From a virus, in the IMG/VR virus record IMGVR_UViG_3300042309_001150, positions 1 through 23,310 of that record: a DNA stretch of 23,310 nt; one strand, given 5' to 3'. The notes below the pieces were generated by a model. The model worked only from the letters and a program-made list of their open reading frames with translations, made no database searches and had not been told where the DNA came from. A program made the position numbers and the translations under genes. Below, in pieces: positions 14,537 to 20,654 of this stretch (positions within the stretch are counted from its first letter, which is position 1; each line of letters opens with the position of its first letter).

Positions 14537-14712
14537 CTTTTTTGTTCAATATAGATCGCTTTTAATTTTTCGTCCCTTTTCTTTACTGAAGGTTTAATAT
14601 AAACCTGTCTATCCCTCAACTGCTGGATTTGTTTGGTTTTTTGAACTTTGTTTTTATAAGTTCTTAATGCGGTTTCTATACTTTTTTCTTTTGATAGATC
14701 AATAATAATCAT
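14521..14712 (-). CDS. rpsU: Phage-encoded ribosomal protein bS21
   Basis: The protein has 63 residues, the normal length of bS21. The family pattern is clear: MIIIDLSKEKSIETALRTYK, then QLRDRQVYIKPSVKKR and KAIYIEQKR, with the YIKPSVKKR segment and the basic helices typical of Bacteroidetes bS21. bS21 sits on the 30S platform next to the 16S 3' end. In Flavobacterium, bS21, bS18 and bS6 sequester the anti-Shine-Dalgarno sequence; as I recall, Tyr54 is a contact residue, and Tyr is at position 54 here. bS21 is among the commonest ribosomal proteins in phages. This is the only minus-strand gene in the 5198-19405 block. Upstream is AAAGAG nine bases before the ATG, at most a weak Shine-Dalgarno sequence. 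Confidence 0.88.
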   Translation of the reverse strand: MIIIDLSKEKSIETALRTYKNKVQKTKQIQQLRDRQVYIKPSVKKRDEKLKAIYIEQKRNGLN

Positions 14713-14818
14713 AAAGGATTTCTCTTTATTTTAAATATATACAAAATTTTGGAATTTTAAAAAATTTTCTTTATTTTTATACTTAACACCATTAAAATAT
14801 AATAATATGAAGATATAA

Positions 14819-15247
14819 ATGAAATTTGGTAAATTTATTCACTTGGGTGAATATGAAGAAATTAAAATTGGTTACGGTACCGTAGATTTTAGAAACTTAA
14901 AAACCGTGTATGTAAAATTAAACTCCTGGGTTATGCCAACAGATGAAATGGCTGATTTCGATAAAACAATTTTAAGGAGTAGAAAGAAAATTAAAGATAC
15001 AATAAGAGAACATAACTTAAATAATTTATTTAAAAAAGAAAGCATTGTTGATCTAGATATAAGAACTAAGGGAATAAAGTTAGATAAAAAATCCTTTATG
15101 AACCTAGAAGTAACACTATTCGCTGAAAATCAATTTGATATAAAAAGTAAGGAAATTAAAAATACACTTAAAAATTTGATTGAATGTATCGTTGATAACT
15201 GCTTAATTGATAGATCCTTATTTAATTTCAGTAAAACTAAGTTTTAA
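14819..15247 (+). CDS. Uncharacterised protein between portal and protease genes
   Basis: The protein has 142 residues, is basic, and has an N-terminal beta-rich stretch (KFGKFIHLGEYEEIKIGYGTVDF) and C-terminal helices (SKEIKNTLKNLIECIVDNC). There is no signal peptide or known motif. It lies divergently from the bS21 gene across 106 bases, and 37 bases separate its stop from the protease start. TTTTTATA (14774-14781), one base off the late octamer, may be its promoter. A three-codon frame (ATG at 14807, stop at 14816-14818) ends directly before its ATG. The location in a T4-like head operon suggests a prohead or head-assembly role (inference). Confidence 0.75.
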   Translation: MKFGKFIHLGEYEEIKIGYGTVDFRNLKTVYVKLNSWVMPTDEMADFDKTILRSRKKIKDTIREHNLNNLFKKESIVDLDIRTKGIKLDKKSFMNLEVTLFAENQFDIKSKEIKNTLKNLIECIVDNCLIDRSLFNFSKTKF

Positions 15248-15261
15248 ACGTTAATGCGTAA

Positions 15262-15269
15262 TATTTATA
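15262..15269 (+). promoter_or_regulatory. Candidate late-promoter octamer TATTTATA before the protease
   Basis: TATTTATA is 15 bases before the protease ATG at 15285, giving a predicted leader of about 10 bases (GTAAAAACTATAA region). Confidence 0.5.
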
Positions 15270-15284
15270 ATGTAAAAACTATAA

Positions 15285-15971
15285 ATGCGCATTTTAGGAC
15301 CAAAAGAAGTTGGAAAGGGGATTTTAATAGAATACGACGCAGGTCATATATCACCTAGCGAAAACAAACATATTTTAAAAGAGATGGAGAATAAGGATAC
15401 CGATCAGGACTTTATTCTCTATGCTGTTTTACAAAAATTCGATACACCGAACAAAAACGGTAGAATCTATCCTGAAAGAATTCTTAAAAGAGAAAATGAC
15501 AAGTACCAACAAGTCATGAAAAATGGTTCAGCATTAAATGAACTAAATCACCCGTCATCATCACTTATCGATTTAGATAGAGTTTCCCATTCAATTCTTG
15601 AAACATGGTGGGAGGGTAGAATGTTAATGGGTAAAATTAAATTATTTACTTCTCCGGGTTGGAGAAAAATGGGTATAGTATCTACAAAGGGCGATCAAGC
15701 CGCTATGCTTCTTTTAAACGGCGCTACTTTAGGTATATCATCTAGAGGTGTTGGATCATTAAAATCAGAGAAGGGACAGAATGTTGTCCAAGACGACTTT
15801 GAATTAGTTTGTTTTGATTTAGTGTCGTCACCATCTACGCCAGGCGCGTATATTTTCCAAGATCTATCAGACAGAGATAAATTTCAAGAGTCAGTTCAAG
15901 AAGAAAAACCAATTGAAAATAACAGGGTTTTAAAATTAATGGGAAAACTAGATTCTTTCCTTACCAAATAA
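15285..15971 (+). CDS. Prohead core protease (T4 gp21-like)
   Basis: The protein has 228 residues, close to T4 gp21 (212). Conserved features of this serine protease family (herpesvirus-assemblin-like fold) are the N-terminal LQKFDTPNKNGRIYPERIL, NELNHP with the likely catalytic His89, LLLNGATLGISSRGVG with the likely catalytic Ser152 or Ser153, and FELVCFDLVSSPSTPGAYI. It is packaged in the prohead, activates after assembly, digests the scaffold and trims the capsid protein before DNA packaging. It stands directly upstream of the scaffold and capsid genes as in T4, and is closed by its own terminator. Confidence 0.93.
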   Translation: MRILGPKEVGKGILIEYDAGHISPSENKHILKEMENKDTDQDFILYAVLQKFDTPNKNGRIYPERILKRENDKYQQVMKNGSALNELNHPSSSLIDLDRVSHSILETWWEGRMLMGKIKLFTSPGWRKMGIVSTKGDQAAMLLLNGATLGISSRGVGSLKSEKGQNVVQDDFELVCFDLVSSPSTPGAYIFQDLSDRDKFQESVQEEKPIENNRVLKLMGKLDSFLTK

Positions 15972-15980
15972 TGACTTTAT

Positions 15981-16013
15981 TTAGGTTTTCAATATAAAAA
16001 CCTAACTTTTTTT
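15981..16013 (+). terminator. Rho-independent terminator after the protease
   Basis: A 9-bp stem TTAGGTTTT/AAAACCTAA (15981-15989, 15997-16005) with a 7-base loop, followed by C and seven T. It separates the protease gene from the highly expressed scaffold-capsid unit. Confidence 0.85.
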
Positions 16014-16024
16014 GAAAATCACAC

Positions 16025-16032
16025 TATTTATA
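16025..16032 (+). promoter_or_regulatory. Candidate late-promoter octamer TATTTATA before scaffold-capsid
   Basis: TATTTATA sits 12 bases after a terminator's T-run and 20 bases before the scaffold ATG at 16053. It is the only candidate promoter I see for the scaffold and capsid genes. Confidence 0.55.
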
Positions 16033-16052
16033 TATTAAATCGATCATAACAA

Positions 16053-17267
16053 ATGACAGAAAAATCCATTTTAGAACAAGCGTTACTTCAAATCAACACA
16101 CTTGAAGAAGCAGTAAAGCAAAATGCAAAAGGTATCCTTGGATCAGTAATGAAACAAGAACTAAACGATTTGCTTAAAGAATCTATGGAAGAAGAGGATG
16201 AAGTTCCAGTAGACGGAACTGAACCTGAAGAAAAAGAAGAGGATATGCCAAATCCAGATGAACAAACAGAACAACCAGAAGACGAAGTTGGTGACGAAAC
16301 CGATGACGAAGATTCTGAAGATGTTTCTGATGAAGATTCTGAAGAAGGAAATGAAGAAGGTGATGACTTACCATCATTAGAGGACGAACCAACCAAAGGT
16401 ATCGATTCAGAAGATTCAGCAGAAGATGATTTATCATCATTTGGTGATGCTGGTATGGATGACATGGGCGGTGAAGACGAAGATGTTTTAGATATGACTG
16501 GCGCTCCACATGATGAAGTTGTTAAGGTATTTAAAGCAATGAAAGACGAAGACGGTATCATCGTTAAAAAAGATGGTGAGAACGTTGAGTTTAAAGATGG
16601 TGATGAAGAGTACATCATTAAATTAAACGAAGAAGAGGAGTTTACTCCTGACTCGGAAGAAGAATCTGACGAATTTTCTCAAGAAGAAATGTCTGAAGAT
16701 TGGAACGAAGAAGAGGAAAACGTTTATGAAATTGAGTTAGGTCAAGATGATGAAGACGAACCAGTTAAAAAAGTTGAGGCAACGGAAGCAAAAAGAACTA
16801 AATCTAATCCACACGGTAACAAAAACGGTATGAATAGATCTGGTTTACCTAGTAAGAAAACTTACAAGGCGGGTTCTGGTATCAACGAAGAAGTTCAAAC
16901 TTTGAAAAAACAAAATGCTGAATACAAAAAGGCGTTAGTTATGTTCAAGGATAAACTTAACGAGGTTGCAGTATTCAACGCAAATCTTGCATATGCTACA
17001 AGATTATTTACAGAACATTCAACTACAAAAACTGAAAAAATGGAAATTTTAAAAAGATTTGATACCATTTCTTCAATAACTGAATCAAAAAATCTTTACA
17101 CTGCAATTAAAACTGAATTAGGTTCTAAAAAGACAGTAACTGAATCAGTTGCAGAAAAAATAACCTCATCTCCTTCAACATCTTCTAGCGAAGTGCTTGC
17201 TGAATCAAAAGTTTATGAAGCACCTCAGTTTGCAAGAATGAAAGATTTAATGAGAAAAATAAAATAA
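16053..17267 (+). CDS. Prohead scaffold protein (T4 gp22-like by position)
   Basis: The protein has 404 residues. It begins with a helix (ILEQALLQINTLEEAVKQNAKG), then a very acidic Asp/Glu/Ser region (about 46-160), a folded-looking insert (about 150-190, DEVVKVFKAMKDEDGIIVKKDG), another acidic run, a basic linker (about 245-272), a long coiled coil (about 277-310, EEVQTLKKQNAEYKKALVMF) and a helical C-terminus (FARMKDLMRKIK). Acidity, coiled coil and position between the protease and capsid genes match a core scaffold that is degraded by the protease during maturation. Direct similarity to gp22 is not visible, so the call rests on architecture and synteny. It is cotranscribed with the capsid gene, 25 bases downstream. 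Confidence 0.85.
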   Translation: MTEKSILEQALLQINTLEEAVKQNAKGILGSVMKQELNDLLKESMEEEDEVPVDGTEPEEKEEDMPNPDEQTEQPEDEVGDETDDEDSEDVSDEDSEEGNEEGDDLPSLEDEPTKGIDSEDSAEDDLSSFGDAGMDDMGGEDEDVLDMTGAPHDEVVKVFKAMKDEDGIIVKKDGENVEFKDGDEEYIIKLNEEEEFTPDSEEESDEFSQEEMSEDWNEEEENVYEIELGQDDEDEPVKKVEATEAKRTKSNPHGNKNGMNRSGLPSKKTYKAGSGINEEVQTLKKQNAEYKKALVMFKDKLNEVAVFNANLAYATRLFTEHSTTKTEKMEILKRFDTISSITESKNLYTAIKTELGSKKTVTESVAEKITSSPSTSSSEVLAESKVYEAPQFARMKDLMRKIK

Positions 17268-17292
17268 AAATTAAAAAACAAATATTTTAAAA

Positions 17293-19020
17293 ATGGGAGC
17301 ATTATTAGAATCAGGTATGGTTGGTAACATCGGTCTTAAGCACCTTCGTGTTATCAAAGAAGATACCATCAAAAAATGGGATGACTTAGGTTTCTTAGAT
17401 AACCTTGAAGGTCACCAAAAAGATAATATCGCGCAATTGTATGAAAACCAAGCGTCATATTTGATCAACGAAGCAGCGGTAGCGGATTCTTCAGGTTCTT
17501 TCGAAACTGTAGTTTTCCCTATTATCCGTCGTGTATTCTCTAAATTACTTGCTAACGATATCGTATCTGTGCAAGCAATGAACTTACCTATCGGTAAATT
17601 ATTCTTCTTCATTCCTAAAATTCAGGAAAGAGGCGGAACTAACGATAGCCAACACCACCACCCTTATGGATGGCCTAACACAAACGGTAACCCAACAACT
17701 GGTTATACTGGTGTAAACCTTTACGATCGTTTCTACGAAGCAGATGATTCTTTATCAAGTGGTCTTTTTGATTACTCTAAAGGTCAATTCTCTGGAGTAA
17801 CTTTAGCAGGTGCATCTTATGTAACTTTCTCTAACGGTGCTGTAACTGAAGTTGCAAACTCTGCAATGACAGGTTTAACTAAGAGTGATGTTGTTATCAA
17901 ATTTAGTGGTTTCACTAAAGATGGTCAAGGTAAATTAATCGGACCTAACGGTAACGTAATGGATACTGAAGAGTTCTTAGCATCTTCTACAGTAACTTTC
18001 TCTGGTTCTTCTAGATCATTCAATGTTGTAACTCAACAATATGGTAAAGGAATCGTTGCTTACGGTGCTAAATCACCTGCTGCTGGTTATCCTTCTGGAA
18101 ACTATAACGATATCTGTGATGAGAATGGTGTAATTTACATTAAAGTAGATTTACAAGATTATTCTTCAACTTCAGGTTTCTCTAGTCCAGTATTGGCTGC
18201 TGACGCGTTAGCATCTGCTTTCGTATTAAACTACAGAGTTTACGATACTTTAGAATTCGAAGATGAAATCGGTGAGGTTTCTTTCGACCTTTCTTCTGTA
18301 ACAGTTTCTGTAACTGAAAGAAAATTAAGAGCATCTTGGTCTCCAGAACTTGCTCAAGACGTTAGTGCATTCCACAACATCGATGCTGAAGCGGAATTAA
18401 CTGCTTTATTATCTGAGCAAATCGCTGCTGAGGTTGACCGTGAAATTTTACGTGACCTTAGAAGAGGTGCTGCATGGTCTCTTAAATGGGATTATAACGA
18501 GTGGAAATACGGTGGTGCGTCTGGTGCAACTTTACAAGGTTACACTCAAAAAGATTGGAACCAAACATTGATCACTAAGATCAACCAATTATCTGCTCAA
18601 ATCCATAAAACAACCTTGAGAGGTGGTGCAAACTGGATCGTTGTATCTTCAGAAGTTTCTGCAGTATTCGATGATTTAGAGTATTTCCACGTTTCAAATG
18701 CAGGTGCTGAACAAGATCAGTACAACATGGGTATTGAGAAAGTAGGTACTTTAGCAGGTAGATACCAAGTTTACCGCGATCCTTACTTCCCACCAAACAA
18801 GATCTTAATTGGTCATAAAGGTAAATCATTATTAGACGCAGGTTATATCTACGCTCCATATGTGCCTTTACAATTAACTCCAACAATGTACAATCCTTTC
18901 ACTATGACACCTATCAAAGGTATCATGACTAGATACGCTAAGAAAATGGTTAACAACCGTTACTATGGTACTATCGACGTAAAAGGTATCCAAACATTTG
19001 ATCTTGGATCTTTAAGATAA
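17293..19020 (+). CDS. Major capsid protein (T4 gp23-like)
   Basis: The protein has 575 residues, against about 521 in T4 gp23. The HK97-fold gp23 family is recognised by FPIIRRVFSKLLANDIVSVQAMNLPIGKLFF, by ERKLRASWSPELAQDV with DAEAELTALLSEQIAAEVDREIL, and by AGYIYAPYVPLQLTP. The N-terminus (to about Glu60) probably forms the delta domain removed by the prohead protease: INE-AAVADS resembles the gp21 cleavage pattern, and T4 gp23 is cut after Glu65. An extra Gly/Ser/Thr-rich region at about 120-310 may form an insertion domain on the capsid surface. Codon choice shifts to C-ending codons (AAC, TTC, ATC), as expected of very high expression. A strong terminator follows. Confidence 0.95.
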   Translation: MGALLESGMVGNIGLKHLRVIKEDTIKKWDDLGFLDNLEGHQKDNIAQLYENQASYLINEAAVADSSGSFETVVFPIIRRVFSKLLANDIVSVQAMNLPIGKLFFFIPKIQERGGTNDSQHHHPYGWPNTNGNPTTGYTGVNLYDRFYEADDSLSSGLFDYSKGQFSGVTLAGASYVTFSNGAVTEVANSAMTGLTKSDVVIKFSGFTKDGQGKLIGPNGNVMDTEEFLASSTVTFSGSSRSFNVVTQQYGKGIVAYGAKSPAAGYPSGNYNDICDENGVIYIKVDLQDYSSTSGFSSPVLAADALASAFVLNYRVYDTLEFEDEIGEVSFDLSSVTVSVTERKLRASWSPELAQDVSAFHNIDAEAELTALLSEQIAAEVDREILRDLRRGAAWSLKWDYNEWKYGGASGATLQGYTQKDWNQTLITKINQLSAQIHKTTLRGGANWIVVSSEVSAVFDDLEYFHVSNAGAEQDQYNMGIEKVGTLAGRYQVYRDPYFPPNKILIGHKGKSLLDAGYIYAPYVPLQLTPTMYNPFTMTPIKGIMTRYAKKMVNNRYYGTIDVKGIQTFDLGSLR

Positions 19021-19038
19021 TCTAAACGACTATCAATA

Positions 19039-19068
19039 AAAAAACCCTCGAGAAATCGGGGGTTTTTT
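19039..19068 (+). terminator. Strong Rho-independent terminator after the capsid gene
   Basis: A 13-bp stem, AAAAAACCCTCGA pairing with TCGGGGGTTTTTT (one G-U pair), is closed by a GAAA tetraloop. The final T-run merges with the -33 element of the next gene's promoter. Confidence 0.92.
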
Positions 19069-19095
19069 GTTTTCTAGAATTTTTCTTTATATTTG
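19066..19095 (+). promoter_or_regulatory. Bacteroidetes-type promoter of the SAP-like gene
   Basis: TTTG (19066-19069), 18 bases, then TATATTTG (19088-19095), a full match to the Bacteroidetes primary-sigma promoter at standard spacing. The ATG at 19100 follows after CATT, so the predicted start site coincides with the start codon. It is the best host-type promoter in the window. Confidence 0.8.
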
Positions 19096-19099
19096 CATT

Positions 19100-19405
19100 A
19101 TGTCTGAGGTTGATTATAATAAACTAAGATTAGACGTCCTTATTAAATTAGCGGACGAAAGGAATATTGAATGTAAGCCCAAAAAAGATGAAATAATAAA
19201 ATATCTTAAATTGGATGATGACGACAAATACATTAAAGAAACCACATATACTAGGGATAATAATGGATATATAGTTGGCGTCGACATTAAGAATAAAAAT
19301 CACATGACACAAATGGGTGCGTTAATTCTTAAAAAAGAAGCGAGGGCTTTAAATAGGTATTGTGATAATAGGATACAATATTGGGCTCAACAGAAACTAG
19401 TTTAA
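19100..19405 (+). CDS. Small SAP/HeH-like protein
   Basis: The protein has 101 residues. The start MSEVDYNKLRLD at 19100 is preferred over the in-frame ATG at 19067, which lies inside the terminator and promoter. The N-terminal 40 residues (LRLDVLIKLADERNIECKPKKDEIIKYLKL) have the helix-extended-helix pattern of SAP/HeH domains, which usually bind nucleic acid. The rest (YTRDNNGYIVGVDIKNKNH, then RALNRYCDNRIQYW) is unknown. The gene has a host-type promoter and is likely expressed separately from, and probably earlier than, the capsid operon. Its stop overlaps the convergent minus-strand gene by four bases. A DNA-binding or regulatory role is inferred. Confidence 0.7.
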   Translation: MSEVDYNKLRLDVLIKLADERNIECKPKKDEIIKYLKLDDDDKYIKETTYTRDNNGYIVGVDIKNKNHMTQMGALILKKEARALNRYCDNRIQYWAQQKLV

Positions 19406-19884
19406 TCTCTATCCGAATAAGATATGAAAAAATCTTTAAACGCTTTAATAACCGCTCTTTCGTTTTCTTGTGTTATTTTTAATATTTCTTTGTGATTCTC
19501 TTCAAACTCCGATAAATCATCAGTTAAGTCACCATCTTCAGTAAGGTGTTTTGTAAAAAATAAAATACCATCATCTTCTAGTGATTCATAACTACCAGAA
19601 GGATGGTATCTACGAAAACTAGTGGGTCCGTCTTCATCATAATCATATTCCCAAGATCCTACAAAATCGTCTGAATAGTATTCATTTGTTATCATGTCGA
19701 CGTTAACTAAGTAATTTGTTTTAGTTTCATTATTTAAAACTAATGCCAAATCATGTCCATCAGACCAGAACAATAAATAATAGTTTCTAACGTCTTCGCT
19801 ATCTTCAAATTGTCCAATAAGGCCTCTGTAACCATCCTCGTCTTCTTTTAATAACTGTTTGAGTATGTTATGCAGTTTAAACAT
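19402..19884 (-). CDS. Small acidic uncharacterised protein
   Basis: The protein has 160 residues. The frame is open up to an ATG at 20034, but that would overlap the preceding gene by 149 bases. The start at 19884 (MFKLHNILKQLLKED) lies one base after that gene's stop and matches the close-packed style of this strand, so I use it. The protein is rich in Asp and Glu with aromatic strands (VRNYYLLFWSDGHDLALVLNN, YYSDDFVGSWEYDYDED). I recognise no family. It is the last gene of a minus-strand series of probable virion proteins. Confidence 0.7.
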   Translation of the reverse strand: MFKLHNILKQLLKEDEDGYRGLIGQFEDSEDVRNYYLLFWSDGHDLALVLNNETKTNYLVNVDMITNEYYSDDFVGSWEYDYDEDGPTSFRRYHPSGSYESLEDDGILFFTKHLTEDGDLTDDLSEFEENHKEILKITQENERAVIKAFKDFFISYSDRD

Positions 19885-19885
19885 T

Positions 19886-20653
19886 TTACCAGGTTTTACA
19901 AGCCCAATAACGTGGTTTCCAACGTGGACCTGGGTTTTCACAATTATGTCTTGCTCTAAATGATTTACGTCTTTCTGGGTTGTCTTTTTTAATAACCATT
20001 CTTTTACCTTTTGCAGATTTACCACCAAAACCAAAGTTTACCTTAACAACTTTACCTTTATCATTTTTAACATAAACTTTAAATTTCTTAATATCTCCTT
20101 GCATTATTTTACCAAGTTTAACTTTACGCCCTTGGTATTCTGCTTCATTTAATAAATCATTAGCAATAAAATCGGTTTCCTCTACTGAACCGTCTTCATC
20201 TTCATAGATGAAAACAGATTCTTTTATTGGAACACAATTTGGGACTTCTTTTCCGTTTTTCATTTTTTTTCCAACCATTTCATACCCATCCCAGCAAGGG
20301 TCTTCTCCCTTCATCTTTTCCTCACTAAATTCTTGAGGTAATCCAGCATCTCTTTTTATGAAATCTTCATCTTCGTATCTGTTTACAGTTTCGTAATCAT
20401 TTGCGCTATTCATTATAAAATTAAAAACCTCTTCAATGTCATCTTTAGAGGTCGCTAAATGGTTTACAGCCCATTCATGTTCTTGCATCATGTCTCTGAC
20501 CGCTTGTTGCATTTTTTCATCTTGCATTAGTTTAATGATCTTAGATAGTTGACCATGCATGGTTTGGATATCTTGAATAAACATGTACCCGCCTTCCTTT
20601 TCTTCGGCTATTTCGTTTAATTTTAACTTTATAATTTGATGTAAGTTTTTCAT
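19886..20653 (-). CDS. Phage protein with CWxGY and FRARHNC modules
   Basis: The protein has 255 residues. After a helical N-terminal part (about 1-85), it has the module DPCWDGYEMVGKKMKNGKEVPNCVP (about 118-142) and, at the C-terminus, KKDNPERRKSFRARHNCENPGP followed by RYWACKTW. Both Cys-containing modules recur in T4-like phage proteins. The paired Cys residues with aromatic and basic residues suggest small metal- or disulfide-stabilised folds, but no function is established to my knowledge. The intervening part (KVKLGKIMQGDIKKFKVYVKN) looks beta-rich. Genes on both sides abut it by one base, so it belongs to the same operon as the large virion candidates upstream. Confidence 0.75.
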   Translation of the reverse strand: MKNLHQIIKLKLNEIAEEKEGGYMFIQDIQTMHGQLSKIIKLMQDEKMQQAVRDMMQEHEWAVNHLATSKDDIEEVFNFIMNSANDYETVNRYEDEDFIKRDAGLPQEFSEEKMKGEDPCWDGYEMVGKKMKNGKEVPNCVPIKESVFIYEDEDGSVEETDFIANDLLNEAEYQGRKVKLGKIMQGDIKKFKVYVKNDKGKVVKVNFGFGGKSAKGKRMVIKKDNPERRKSFRARHNCENPGPRWKPRYWACKTW

Positions 20654-20654
20654 A

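Noticed and set aside
14807-14818. Three-codon upstream frame (Met-Lys-Ile-stop) touching the next ATG
   Set aside because: Expected by chance in AT-rich DNA; no supporting signal, so only mentioned with the downstream gene.
16088-16618. Long Ser-rich open frame on the minus strand inside the scaffold gene
   Set aside because: It is the antisense of Asp/Glu-rich codons (GAA, GAT read as TTC, ATC or shifted to Ser), a known artefact of acidic coding sequence.
19885-20034. 50-codon N-terminal extension of the small acidic protein
   Set aside because: It lies entirely over the conserved FRARHNC-coding end of the neighbouring gene in another frame; the ATG at 19884 gives one-base spacing.
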